NCBI RefSeq assembly: GCF_016735515.1
Contig: NZ_JAERQZ010000001.1
Span: 4,390,746-4,454,745 of the forward strand
Length of the DNA: 64,000 nucleotides
Source: Piscinibacter sp. HJYY11
GTDB taxonomy: Bacteria; Pseudomonadota; Gammaproteobacteria; Burkholderiales; Burkholderiaceae_C
Reading direction: 5' to 3'
Shown here: piece after piece, positions 50,358-59,053 of the stretch
Layout: every line of letters starts with the position of its first letter
How positions within the stretch are numbered: the first letter of the stretch is position 1
Translations under genes and position numbers: made by a program
The notes under the pieces: generated by a model
Database searches by the model: none
The model's input: the letters and a program-made list of their open reading frames with translations, nothing else
What the model was told of the DNA's origin: nothing

Positions 50358-51699
50358 GGGCCGTCAGCAGCTTGGTGTGGATGCCGCCGAAGCCGCCGTT
50401 GCTCATGCAGAGCACATGGTCCCCCGGCTTCGCGGCACGGCGCACGGCGGCGACGAGGGCCTCGATGGTGTCGGCCACGATGGCCTTGTCGCCCATCGGG
50501 GCGAGCGCCTCGCGCGCATCCCAGCCCAGGTTCGCCTGGTGGCAGAACGACAGGTCGGCTTCTTCCAGCGCCCACGGCAGCTGGGCTTTCATGGCGCCCA
50601 GCTTCATCGTGTTGGAGCGCGGCTCGAAGACCGCGAGGATGCGGTCCATGCCCACCTTGCGGCGCAGGCCGTTGATGGTGGTGCGGATCGCGGTCGGGTG
50701 GTGCGCGAAGTCGTCGTAGACCTTGACCTGGCCGGCCTCACCGCGCAGCTCGAGCCGGCGGCGCACGTTCTCGAACGAGCCGAGCGCCTGGCCTGCGACT
50801 TCGGGTGACACGCCGATGTGCTCGGCGGCGGCGATCGCGGCCAGCGCGTTGAGCTGGTTGTGTTCCCCGAGCAGCTGCCAGTCGACACGTGCGATCTTCA
50901 GGCTGCCGCGCAGCACGTCGAAGGCATGTGGCTCGCCACGCGCGCGCAGCGCGCCTGGCGTTTCCTTGCGTGTGCCGAAGCGCACGACCTCGCTCCAGCA
51001 GCCGCGCTCCAGCACGTGCTGCAGCGTCTCCTCGCGTGCGTTGACCACGAGCCGGCCCGACGGCGGCACCGTGCGCACGAGGTGGTGGAACTGGGTCTCG
51101 ATCGCGGCGACGTCGGGAAAGATGTCGGCGTGGTCGTATTCGAGGTTGTTGAGGATCGCGGTGCGCGGCCGGTAATGCACGAACTTGCTGCGCTTGTCGA
51201 AGAAGGCGGTGTCGTACTCGTCGGCTTCGATGACGAAGGCCTTGCCCTTGCCGAGGCGCGCGGAGACGCCGAAGTTCTGCGGCACGCCGCCGACCAGAAA
51301 GCCGGGTTCGAGCCCTGCCTTTTCGAGCATCCACGCGAGCATCGAGGTGGTGGTCGTCTTGCCGTGCGTGCCGGCGACCGCCAGCACGTGGCGGCCTTGC
51401 AGCACGTTCTCGGCCAGCCACAGCGGGCCACTGGTGTAGGGCGCGCCGGCATCGAGGACGGCTTCGACCAGCGGGTTGCCGCGCGAGACCACGTTGCCGA
51501 TGACGTAGAGGTCGGGATTGAGCTTGAGCTGGTCGGCGCCGTAGCCTTCGATGAGCTCGATGCCGAGGGCGCGCAGCTGGTCGCTCATCGGCGGGTAGAC
51601 GCCGGCGTCGCAGCCGGTGACGGTGTGGCCGGCTTCGCGTGCAAGGGCCGCAAGACCGCCCATGAAGGTGCCGCAGATGCCGAGGATGTGAATGTGCAT
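50347..51699 (-). CDS. mpl: UDP-N-acetylmuramate:L-alanyl-gamma-D-glutamyl-meso-diaminopimelate ligase
   Basis: Recycles murein tripeptide directly onto UDP-MurNAc. 450 residues of the Mur ligase family: MHIHILGICGTFMGGLAALA, ATP loop VAGTHGKTTTTSMLAWML, LNNLEYDHADIFPD, and DDFAHHPTAIRTTINGLR. The GTFMGG start motif distinguishes Mpl from MurC. The ATG at 51699 is used. Functionally it pairs with ampD in this window: AmpD frees the tripeptide, Mpl reuses it. Its 3' end overlaps the metalloprotease end. Confidence 0.96.
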   Translation of the reverse strand: MHIHILGICGTFMGGLAALAREAGHTVTGCDAGVYPPMSDQLRALGIELIEGYGADQLKLNPDLYVIGNVVSRGNPLVEAVLDAGAPYTSGPLWLAENVLQGRHVLAVAGTHGKTTTTSMLAWMLEKAGLEPGFLVGGVPQNFGVSARLGKGKAFVIEADEYDTAFFDKRSKFVHYRPRTAILNNLEYDHADIFPDVAAIETQFHHLVRTVPPSGRLVVNAREETLQHVLERGCWSEVVRFGTRKETPGALRARGEPHAFDVLRGSLKIARVDWQLLGEHNQLNALAAIAAAEHIGVSPEVAGQALGSFENVRRRLELRGEAGQVKVYDDFAHHPTAIRTTINGLRRKVGMDRILAVFEPRSNTMKLGAMKAQLPWALEEADLSFCHQANLGWDAREALAPMGDKAIVADTIEALVAAVRRAAKPGDHVLCMSNGGFGGIHTKLLTALSS

Positions 51700-51724
51700 G
51701 GGCGCGATTCTAGGAGTCGATGTC

Positions 51725-52168
51725 ATGTCGACGACCTCACAATCCCTCTGCATGAACTGGATCGCCACCCACCCCTGGGCCTACCCGGCGCTGGAGACGC
51801 TGCACCTCGTCGGCGTGGCGCTGCTGGTGGGCAACCTCGTGCTGTTCGAGATGCGGGTGTGGGGCGCTCAGACGAGCCTGCCGGTGCGGCCGCTCGCGAA
51901 GCTGGCGTTGGGCATCGCGCTCGCCGGGTTTGGGCTGGCGGCGGTGAGCGGTGCCGTGATGCTCGCCAGCCAGTGGATCGAGCTGCAGGCCAACCGGGCG
52001 CTGTGGCTGAAAGCGGTGCTGGTCATCGCGGCGGGTGCGAACGCCGCGGCCTTTCACCTGCGGGGTGGGCTCGACAAGCTCGACCGCGTGGCCCGCCGGC
52101 AGACCGCGCTGTCGATGGGGCTTTGGCTGCTTGTCGTAGCCTGCGGCCGTTTCATCGCCTATGTGTGA
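51725..52168 (+). CDS. Four-helix membrane protein (possibly DUF6644-like)
   Basis: 147 residues from the ATG at 51725, or 138 from the ATG at 51752. Four hydrophobic helices, with ALETLHLVGVALLVGNLVLFEMRVWG in the first two (conserved His), LALGIALAGFGLAAVSGAVMLAS, LWLKAVLVIAAGANAAAFHL and LSMGLWLLVVACGRFIAYV. The pattern of His in the first helix, and DxRxxG after it, resembles small membrane proteins near cytochrome-like genes. It is followed by a DUF6152-type gene after 19 bases. The two seem to form a pair. Confidence 0.7.
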   Translation: MSTTSQSLCMNWIATHPWAYPALETLHLVGVALLVGNLVLFEMRVWGAQTSLPVRPLAKLALGIALAGFGLAAVSGAVMLASQWIELQANRALWLKAVLVIAAGANAAAFHLRGGLDKLDRVARRQTALSMGLWLLVVACGRFIAYV

Positions 52169-52187
52169 CAACACGCTGGAGACCTCC

Positions 52188-52655
52188 ATGCAACGACGTC
52201 TGATCCTGGTGGCTGGTGCGGGTGTCTGGACCTTGCCGACGTGGGCCCATCACGGCTGGAGCAACTTCGATGCCGACCGGCCGATCTACCTGGAAGGGAA
52301 GGCCGCCAAGGTGGCCTGGCGCAACCCGCACGCCGAGGTGGAGCTCGAGCTCGCCTCCCCGTTGAAACTGCCGGGGGACTTGGCTAAACGGGCCGTGCCG
52401 CCCCAGTCTGCCGCGGTGGATGCGCCGAGCATCCTGGCCAAGACGGTCCTGCCCACACGGACCGACAAGCGCTGGGAGCTGGAGCTCGCCCCCTTGTCAC
52501 GCATGCAGGCCTGGCAGGTGGCTGAGATCAAGCCCGGCACGCCACTTTCGGTGGTCGCCTACACCTTCCCGGGTGAGAAAGGCGAGGCGATCGCGCGGGT
52601 GGAATATCTCTTCGTCGACGGCAAGGCGTACGCCTTGCGGTCCTCGCCGGCCTAG
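52188..52655 (+). CDS. DUF6152-type secreted protein
   Basis: 155 residues: a signal peptide ([20 protein letters not shown]), then [31 protein letters not shown], the HH...D...G...NPH pattern typical of the DUF6152 family, and a beta-rich remainder. The ATG at 52188 has GGAG at correct spacing; an ATG nine codons upstream overlaps the preceding gene. Function unknown; the family is often found next to the four-helix membrane protein. Its 3' end overlaps the convergent hemL stop by 4 bases. Confidence 0.78.
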   Translation: MQRRLILVAGAGVWTLPTWAHHGWSNFDADRPIYLEGKAAKVAWRNPHAEVELELASPLKLPGDLAKRAVPPQSAAVDAPSILAKTVLPTRTDKRWELELAPLSRMQAWQVAEIKPGTPLSVVAYTFPGEKGEAIARVEYLFVDGKAYALRSSPA

Positions 52656-53941
52656 GCTTTCAGCGCCTCGCGCGCGGCGTTGACGGTGGCCGCGATGTCC
52701 GCGGCGCTGTGCGCCGAGCTGACGAAGCCGGCTTCGTACAAGGCCGGCGCTAGGTACACGCCGCGGTCGAGCATGGCGTGGAAGAAGCGGTTGAAGCGCT
52801 CCTTGTCGGTCGCCATCACGGCCGGGTAGTTCTGCGGCAGTGAGGCGCCAAAGAAGAAGCCGAACATGCCGCCCTCGCAGTCGCTCGCGAAGGGCACGCC
52901 GGCCGATTGGGCGGCGGCGTCCAGGCCCTGAACCAGCGTACGCGTGCGCTCAGCCAGCGCGTCGAAGAAGCCGGGTTTCTGGATCTGCTTGAGCGTGGCC
53001 AGGCCGCAGGCCGTGGCCACTGGGTTGCCCGACAGCGTGCCGGCCTGGTAGACCGGGCCGAGCGGGGCCAGCTTTTCCATCACCGCACGCTTGCCGCCGA
53101 AGGCCGCCAGCGGCATGCCGCCCCCGATTACCTTGCCGAAGACGCTCATGTCGGGTGCGAAGCCGGCGATGGCCTTGGCGTACAGGCTCTGCGCGCCGCC
53201 GAGCGCCACGCGGAAGCCGGTCATCACCTCGTCGAACACCAGCAGCGCGCCGTGCTGCGTGCACAGCTCGCGCAGGCGTGTCATGAACGGGATGCTCGCG
53301 CGCACGAAATTCATGTTGCCGGCGATCGGCTCGATCATCACGCAGGCAAGGTCGGCGCCGTGCAGCTTGAAGGCTTCTTCGAGCTCGGCGACGTTGTTGT
53401 ATTCGAGCACCAGCGTGTGCTGCACCACCTCGGGCGGCACGCCGGCGCTGGTCGGGTTGCCGAAGGTGGCGAGGCCCGAGCCGGCCTTCACCAGCAGGGC
53501 ATCGGCATGGCCGTGGTAGCAGCCTTCGAACTTGATGATCTTGTGGCGGCCGGTGGCCCCTCGGGCGAGGCGAATGGCGCTCATCGCCGCTTCGGTGCCG
53601 GAGCTCACGAGCCGCACCTGCTCCAGGCTCGGCACGAGCTTCAGGATCTCTTCCGCCAGCTCGACTTCACGCTCGGTCGGGGCGCCGAAGGAGAAGCCTT
53701 CGAGGGCGGCCTTCTGCACCGCCTCGAGCACCTCGGGGTGGCCGTGGCCGAGGATCATCGGCCCCCAGGAGCCGATGTAGTCGATGTAGCGCTTGCCCTC
53801 GGCATCGAAGATGTAGGGGCCCAGCGCACGGCTGATGAAACGCGGCGTGCCGCCGACCGCGCGGAAGGCGCGCACCGGCGAGTTGACGCCGCCGGGAATG
53901 ACGCGCTGGGCGCGTTCGAACAGCTGGGCGTTAGTGGACAT
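52652..53941 (-). CDS. hemL: Glutamate-1-semialdehyde 2,1-aminomutase
   Basis: PLP enzyme making 5-aminolevulinate from the product of HemA. 429 residues: [21 protein letters not shown] start ([19 protein letters not shown]), [28 protein letters not shown], and the PLP lysine in [18 protein letters not shown]. The stop overlaps the DUF6152 gene; the start overlaps the thiD-like stop by 11 bases, so it is co-transcribed with that gene. Confidence 0.97.
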   Translation of the reverse strand: MSTNAQLFERAQRVIPGGVNSPVRAFRAVGGTPRFISRALGPYIFDAEGKRYIDYIGSWGPMILGHGHPEVLEAVQKAALEGFSFGAPTEREVELAEEILKLVPSLEQVRLVSSGTEAAMSAIRLARGATGRHKIIKFEGCYHGHADALLVKAGSGLATFGNPTSAGVPPEVVQHTLVLEYNNVAELEEAFKLHGADLACVMIEPIAGNMNFVRASIPFMTRLRELCTQHGALLVFDEVMTGFRVALGGAQSLYAKAIAGFAPDMSVFGKVIGGGMPLAAFGGKRAVMEKLAPLGPVYQAGTLSGNPVATACGLATLKQIQKPGFFDALAERTRTLVQGLDAAAQSAGVPFASDCEGGMFGFFFGASLPQNYPAVMATDKERFNRFFHAMLDRGVYLAPALYEAGFVSSAHSAADIAATVNAAREALKA

Positions 53942-54860
53942 GGCGGGGATCCTTCGGGCTTTGGTCGCCCTCGTCGGCCTCGGGGCCGCCTTCCGCGCCT
54001 TCTTCGGCGGGCGGCAGCGCCCAGAAGAAGCGGTCGGGGATCACGTTGCCCATGCCGGGGCGGAAACCGGCGTCGAGCGCCTGGTCCAGGAAGGACAGCG
54101 ATTCGCCCACCGCGGCGTGCAGCTCGCTGCCGGAGGCCAGCAGCGCGGCCAGCGCGGCGGAGAGGGTGTCGCCCGCGCCGACGAAGCTCACCTCGAAGCG
54201 CTCGAACTTCTCGCCGGTGATCGCGCCCTGCGGCGAGGCCAGCACGTTGTCGAGGAACTGGTCGGGCAACGGCACGCTCGTGACGAGCACGAACCGCGCG
54301 CCGTGCTGGGCGGCGGCAACGGCCAGCTCGCGCGGCGAGGCCGGGCGGTCGCCACTCCACTCAGGCAGCAGGAAGTCGGTCAGCGTCTGGTGGCTGCCGA
54401 CCAGCACCTCGGTCTGCGGCAGCACCAGCTCGCGGAAGGCGTCGAGGTAGGCGGCCTGGTCGTCCTCGTCCACCCACGACAGGTTCGGCATGTAGGCGAC
54501 GAGCGGCACTTCGGGGTAATCGGAGAGCACTTCGGCCACGGCGCTCACGCTTTCGGCCGTGCCGAGGAAGCCGACCTTCCAGGCGGAGATGGTCACGTCT
54601 TCCAGGATGCTGCGAGCTTGCTCGACCAGCACGTCCGCATCGAGTGCAGTGTGATCGAACACTTCGGCGGTATCCCGCAGCACGACTGCTGTCACGACGG
54701 GCAGGGCATGTGCGCCCATGGCGGCGATGGTGACCACGTCGCCGGCCAAGCCGCCCGCGCCGCTCGGGTCACTGGCGTTGAAGCTCATCACACAGGCCGG
54801 CGCCGGGGCGTCGTGTGGGTTGTCGGTGCTGGTTTCCGTGGCAGTCGCGTCGTTCGTCAT
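53931..54860 (-). CDS. thiD: ThiD-like hydroxymethylpyrimidine / pyridoxine kinase-family protein
   Basis: Ribokinase-fold kinase annotated in this family as HMP/HMP-phosphate kinase of thiamine synthesis. 309 residues, longer than E. coli ThiD (266) because of an N-terminal tail ([20 protein letters not shown]) and an acidic C-terminal tail. The first motif is [21 protein letters not shown] rather than GTDPSGGAGIQADL. At the C-terminal active site the motif is [14 protein letters not shown]: Asp231 lies where ThiD has its catalytic Cys (GTGCTLSA). Substrate is therefore uncertain, with HMP, pyridoxine or both possible. Upstream of hemL with an 11-base overlap. Confidence 0.75.
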   Translation of the reverse strand: MTNDATATETSTDNPHDAPAPACVMSFNASDPSGAGGLAGDVVTIAAMGAHALPVVTAVVLRDTAEVFDHTALDADVLVEQARSILEDVTISAWKVGFLGTAESVSAVAEVLSDYPEVPLVAYMPNLSWVDEDDQAAYLDAFRELVLPQTEVLVGSHQTLTDFLLPEWSGDRPASPRELAVAAAQHGARFVLVTSVPLPDQFLDNVLASPQGAITGEKFERFEVSFVGAGDTLSAALAALLASGSELHAAVGESLSFLDQALDAGFRPGMGNVIPDRFFWALPPAEEGAEGGPEADEGDQSPKDPRHVH

Positions 54861-54964
54861 GGGGCGTTCATCGGGAATTCAGGGTTTGCCAGCACTTCTA
54901 GAAATATGTGAGGAATGTGGCGTATGTGCCCACAAACTAACGCCTTTTCGGCTTTTTGCGTGGC

Positions 54965-54970
54965 TACAAT
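54965..54970 (+). promoter_or_regulatory. Candidate -10 box upstream of rubredoxin and the pil chemosensory operon
   Basis: TACAAT 35-40 bases before the rubredoxin start. No good -35 at the proper distance. The 144-base gap to thiD is the only obvious space for a promoter of the rubredoxin-pilGHIJL run. Confidence 0.3.
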
Positions 54971-55004
54971 CGTTTTTCATTGTAGTGAGCGATTAAGAAC
55001 TAAC

Positions 55005-55190
55005 GTGAGTAAAGACGCCAGCGTGACACGTACTTGGATGTGTCTGATATGCGGTTGGATATACGACGAATCGGCTGGCGATCCTGATCACGGGATTGCA
55101 CCGGGGACGCCCTGGGAGTCAGTGCCCATGAACTGGACTTGTCCGGAGTGTGGCGCTCGCAAAGAAGATTTCGAGATGGTCCAGATCTGA
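55005..55190 (+). CDS. Rubredoxin
   Basis: Small iron-sulfur electron carrier with one Fe bound by four Cys. 61 residues from GTG at 55005, or 55 from GTG at 55023, or 50 from ATG at 55038; the conserved start is TWMCLICGWIYDE. The Cys pairs are CLICG and CPECGA, with DPDHGIAPGTPWESVP and WTCPEC between. No Shine-Dalgarno sequence supports any one start. It lies 59 bases upstream of pilG, as in most Burkholderiales. Its functional tie to twitching is not known. Confidence 0.92.
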   Translation: MSKDASVTRTWMCLICGWIYDESAGDPDHGIAPGTPWESVPMNWTCPECGARKEDFEMVQI

Positions 55191-55249
55191 CATCCGGGCC
55201 CTATTGGATGATCAAACAGTCGACCCACAGCCGTTGAGGAGACCTCCTG

Positions 55250-55639
55250 GTGAGCAATGACGCCCCTGCTGGCATGAAGGTGCTGGTTATCGACGACAGC
55301 AACACGATTCGCCGCAGCGCAGAGATTTTCCTGAAGCAGGGTGGGTATCAGGTCCTGCTGGCCGAAGACGGTTTCGATGCCCTGTCGAAGGTCAACGACC
55401 ACGCGCCTGATCTGATCTTCTGCGACATCCTGATGCCGCGCCTCGATGGCTACCAGACCTGCGCCATCATCAAGCGCAACCCGAAATTTTCATCGGTGCC
55501 GGTGATCATGCTGTCGTCGAAGGACGGCCTGTTCGACAAGGCCCGCGGTCGGATGGTGGGCTCGGAAGCCTATTTGACCAAACCCTTCACGAAAGACCAG
55601 TTGTTGCAAGCGGTGGAGCAGCACCGCCGGGTCGAATGA
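55250..55639 (+). CDS. pilG: Twitching motility response regulator PilG
   Basis: CheY-like single receiver domain. 129 residues: VLVIDDSNTIRRSAEIFLKQGG, phospho-acceptor Asp in DLIFCDILMPRLDGYQTC and Lys in EAYLTKPFTKDQLL. The start is GTG at 55250, with AGGAG nine bases before. Receives phosphate from PilL and promotes pilus extension in the Chp-type system. Confidence 0.95.
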   Translation: MSNDAPAGMKVLVIDDSNTIRRSAEIFLKQGGYQVLLAEDGFDALSKVNDHAPDLIFCDILMPRLDGYQTCAIIKRNPKFSSVPVIMLSSKDGLFDKARGRMVGSEAYLTKPFTKDQLLQAVEQHRRVE

Positions 55640-55690
55640 GATGAATGATGGCTGGCGCATCGACGCGCGGGCCCAGATGGAGTAGCGAGC

Positions 55691-56056
55691 ATGGCGATCA
55701 AGAAAATCCTGTTGGTGGACGACTCGAAGACCGAGTTGCATTTCCTGTCCGAACTGCTGACCAAGCGCGGCTATTCGGTGCGCACCGCCGAAGACGGCGA
55801 AGACGCGATGCGCCGGCTGGGTGAAGACAAGCCCGACCTGATCCTGATGGACGTCGTCATGCCGGGGCAGAACGGCTTCCAGCTCACCCGCGCTATCACC
55901 CGCGATCCGCGTTTCACCGATGTGCCGGTGATCATGTGCACGAGCAAGAACCAGGAAACCGACAAGGTCTGGGGCATGCGCCAGGGCGCACGCGACTACA
56001 TCGTCAAGCCCGTCGATGCCGACGAGCTGGTGGCCAAGATCAAGGCGTTCGACTGA
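55691..56056 (+). CDS. pilH: Twitching motility response regulator PilH
   Basis: Second CheY-like receiver. 121 residues: [23 protein letters not shown], acceptor Asp in [18 protein letters not shown], Ser/Thr in IMCTSKNQE and Lys in [14 protein letters not shown]. In Pseudomonas PilH acts opposite to PilG. It follows pilG after 51 bases. Confidence 0.95.
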   Translation: MAIKKILLVDDSKTELHFLSELLTKRGYSVRTAEDGEDAMRRLGEDKPDLILMDVVMPGQNGFQLTRAITRDPRFTDVPVIMCTSKNQETDKVWGMRQGARDYIVKPVDADELVAKIKAFD

Positions 56057-56097
56057 ACTTCCCGACCCAACCCTCCACGTCATGCAGGCAGGTGTGA

Positions 56098-56616
56098 ATG
56101 GCCAATAAGGAAGCACTACGCGAACTGCAAAGCCGCCTCGCCGAAAGGCTGAAGGCGGCTCAGTCGCAAGAGCGCGGGAGATCCTGGTTGGCCGTGGAGT
56201 GTGCGGGCCATGGGTTCCTGTTCCCGCTGCAGGAAGCGGGCGAAATCTTTCCGTTTGCGCCGGCCGTGCCGGTGCCCTACACGAGCCGTTGGTTCCTCGG
56301 CGTGGCCAACCTGCGCGGCAAGCTGCACGGCGTGGTCGATCTGGCCGGCTTCCTGGGCATCCGCGGCAACGAGGTTGCGCGCGAGCAGTCGTGGTTCGTC
56401 GCCTTCAACAACGACCTGAACATTAACTCCGCGCTGATGGTGGACCGGCTCTCCGGCCTGCGCAGCCTGGAGCAGCTCAAGCGCGAGCACGACGACGGCC
56501 AGGCCAAGCCAGCCTTCGTCGGCGCACCGTACCGGGATGAGAACAACCGCCTGTGGCGCGAGCTGAACCTCGCGGCGCTGGCGAACGAGTCGGCATTTTT
56601 GAGAATCGCGGGCTGA
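56098..56616 (+). CDS. pilI: CheW-like coupling protein PilI
   Basis: Adaptor that links the PilJ receptor to the PilL kinase. 172 residues with a CheW domain (about 30-165): [44 protein letters not shown] and the conserved arginine-containing loop [11 protein letters not shown]. It lies 41 bases after pilH and 59 before pilJ. Confidence 0.95.
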   Translation: MANKEALRELQSRLAERLKAAQSQERGRSWLAVECAGHGFLFPLQEAGEIFPFAPAVPVPYTSRWFLGVANLRGKLHGVVDLAGFLGIRGNEVAREQSWFVAFNNDLNINSALMVDRLSGLRSLEQLKREHDDGQAKPAFVGAPYRDENNRLWRELNLAALANESAFLRIAG

Positions 56617-56675
56617 AGCGTTGGGCGCTTCAACCTTCTGACAGTCACTTTGAGACACGACGGAACGAGGAACAT

Positions 56676-58994
56676 ATGAGCTTCCTGGACAAGATCAAAA
56701 GTTTTGGCAAGGGTCGGGACTCCAATTCCCTGGATGGCGACAACCCCGTCATTCCTCTCGACGACGTCATGACGCTGGACCGGACCACGCTGGATGGCGC
56801 GAGCACCGCGACCGCCAGCGAGGCGCCCACGCGCACGGCCCACATGGATTCGTCCATCATCACCGAGGCCGCGCCGTCCGAGATTGCCGACTTCTCCGAA
56901 ACCCGCCTGCCGGCAGGCATGGGCGATGAGGCCAACACCACAGGCCTGCCGATCATCGGCAAGCAGCCCGTGGCCACCCAGCAGCGTGTGCTGCTCGGCC
57001 TGGTGGCGGTCGGCCTCCTGGGCCTGATCGGCATGACGCTGTACTCGTTCAACTCCGCGTCGAAGGGCGCAGCGCAGGTGGCCGCTTCCGGTCAGGCGCT
57101 GATGCAGTCGCAGCGTCTCGCCAAGTCGGTGTCGCAGGCACTGATCGGTTCGGCATCGGCCTTCCCCGAGGTGAAGGAATCCACCGAAGTGCTGGCCAAG
57201 AGCGTGCGTGGTCTCGCCAAGGGTGAAGGCGGCCTCGATGTGGCGCCTTCCTCGGTGCAGGAGGTCCTGGCGCCGATGGTGCCGCTGGTCGACCGCGCCG
57301 AAAAGAACGCCAACACCGTGATGGGTCAGCAGAAGATCCTGACGCAGGTGGGCAAGGCGCTTCGTACCATCAACCGCCAGTCGTCCGACCTGCTGGAAAT
57401 CGCCGAGACGGTGTCGTCGCTCAAGCTCCAGCAGGAAGCCTCGCCGGCCGAACTCTCGGCCGTCGGCCAGCTCGTGATGCTGACGCAGCGCATCGGCAAG
57501 TCGGCCAACGAATTCCTGACCATGGAAGGCGTGTCACCGGAAGCCGTGTTCCTGCTGGGCAAGGACTTGAACTCCTTCCGTGAAATCGCCGATGGCCTGC
57601 TCAACGGCAACCAGGAGTTGCGCCTGCCGGGCACGAAAGACCCGCAGACCAAGGAGCGTCTGCAGGCCCTGCTGAAGCAATACGAAGAGACCCGCGCAGA
57701 AGCCGGCTCGATTCTGGGCAACCTGCAAGGTCTCGTGTCCGCCCGCGAAGCGCAGGCCTCGATCATTCAGGACAGCGAGCCGCTGCGCAAAGGCCTCGAA
57801 ACCGTGCAGGAGCAGCTCGGTGTCGTGACCGGCTTCAGCGCCATCGCCGTGGTGGTGATCGGCCTCTTCGCCGCGATGATCGCGATCGGCGGTTACGGCT
57901 TGGTGCGCTTGTACGTGAGCGATCAGGCACAGCGAGCCCAGGTGGCGAAGTCGCAGCAGCTGGAAGCCGAACGCCAGGAGCAGGAAGCCAAGCGCGTGAA
58001 CGACGCCAACCAGGCCGCCATTCTGCGATTGATGAACGAACTGCAGACGGTTGCTGAAGGTGACTTGACCCAACAGGCCACCGTGACCGAGGACATCACC
58101 GGCGCTATTGCCGACTCGGTGAACTACACGGTGGAAGAACTTCGAACCCTGGTGTCGCAGGTGCAGGGCACGGTGGGTCGCGTGACCGAGACCACGCAGC
58201 AGGTGGAAGCCACGTCGACCGAACTGCTGGCCGCCTCCGACGAACAGCTGCGCGAGATTCGCGAAACCGGCGAGTCGGTGCTCCAGATGGCAAACCGAAT
58301 CAACGAAGTGTCGGCACAAGCACAACAGACGGCCCAGGTGGCGCGCCAGTCGCTGCAAGCTGCTGAAACCGGTCTGACCGCGGTGCAGAACACGATCGGC
58401 GGTATGAACTCCATCCGCGACCAGATCCAGGAAACCTCCAAGCGGATCAAGCGACTCGGCGAGTCGTCGCAGGAGATTGGTGAAATCACCGAACTGATTT
58501 CGGACATTACGGAACAGACGAACGTGCTGGCACTGAACGCCGCCATCCAGGCAGCGTCTGCCGGTGAAGCTGGCCGAGGCTTCTCGGTGGTTGCGGAAGA
58601 AGTGCAGCGGCTTGCAGAACGCTCCGGCGATGCAACCCGCCAGATCGCGGCGCTGGTGAAGACCATTCAGACCGACACGCAAGACGCGGTGGGCGCCATG
58701 GAACGTTCCACGCAGGGTGTGGTGGAAGGAACCCGACTGTCTGACGCGGCCGGTAGCGCACTGGGCGACATCGACCGCGTGTCACGCCAGCTTGCCGACC
58801 TGATTCAGCAGATCTCCTCACAGGCGTCTCGGGAAGCCGAATCTGCGAACGTCGTGGCTGCCAACATCCAGCACATCTTCGCGGTGACCGAGCAGACCGG
58901 TGAAGGTACCCGCTCGACCGCCCAGATGGTGCGTGAGTTGTCCCGTACTGCTGAAGAACTGAAGCAGTCGGTCGCACGGTTCAAGATCAGCTGA
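56676..58994 (+). CDS. pilJ: Methyl-accepting chemotaxis protein PilJ
   Basis: Receptor of the Chp/Pil chemosensory array. 772 residues: an unusually long N-terminal cytoplasmic tail (about 1-104, acidic and Thr/Ser-rich), membrane helix 1 (about 105-125), a periplasmic helical region with two PilJ sensing repeats, membrane helix 2 (about 387-413), HAMP-like linker, and a C-terminal signalling domain with the hairpin tip [21 protein letters not shown] (split as INTLALNAA-type; here [16 protein letters not shown]). ATG at 56676 with GAGG upstream; the extension to 56553 lies in pilI. Confidence 0.95.
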   Translation: MSFLDKIKSFGKGRDSNSLDGDNPVIPLDDVMTLDRTTLDGASTATASEAPTRTAHMDSSIITEAAPSEIADFSETRLPAGMGDEANTTGLPIIGKQPVATQQRVLLGLVAVGLLGLIGMTLYSFNSASKGAAQVAASGQALMQSQRLAKSVSQALIGSASAFPEVKESTEVLAKSVRGLAKGEGGLDVAPSSVQEVLAPMVPLVDRAEKNANTVMGQQKILTQVGKALRTINRQSSDLLEIAETVSSLKLQQEASPAELSAVGQLVMLTQRIGKSANEFLTMEGVSPEAVFLLGKDLNSFREIADGLLNGNQELRLPGTKDPQTKERLQALLKQYEETRAEAGSILGNLQGLVSAREAQASIIQDSEPLRKGLETVQEQLGVVTGFSAIAVVVIGLFAAMIAIGGYGLVRLYVSDQAQRAQVAKSQQLEAERQEQEAKRVNDANQAAILRLMNELQTVAEGDLTQQATVTEDITGAIADSVNYTVEELRTLVSQVQGTVGRVTETTQQVEATSTELLAASDEQLREIRETGESVLQMANRINEVSAQAQQTAQVARQSLQAAETGLTAVQNTIGGMNSIRDQIQETSKRIKRLGESSQEIGEITELISDITEQTNVLALNAAIQAASAGEAGRGFSVVAEEVQRLAERSGDATRQIAALVKTIQTDTQDAVGAMERSTQGVVEGTRLSDAAGSALGDIDRVSRQLADLIQQISSQASREAESANVVAANIQHIFAVTEQTGEGTRSTAQMVRELSRTAEELKQSVARFKIS

Positions 58995-59010
58995 TCGCAC
59001 GAAGACAGCG

Positions 59011-59030
59011 CCGTGGCTTCGGCCACGGCA
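59011..59030 (+). promoter_or_regulatory. UUCG-capped hairpin between pilJ and pilL
   Basis: GCCGTGGC, loop TTCG, GCCACGGC: a perfect 8-bp stem 17 bases after the pilJ stop and 23 bases before pilL. No U-tract follows (AGCAGACTCG), so it is more likely an mRNA stability or processing element than a terminator. Confidence 0.65.
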
Positions 59031-59053
59031 GCAGACTCGGACACTAGGCACGG

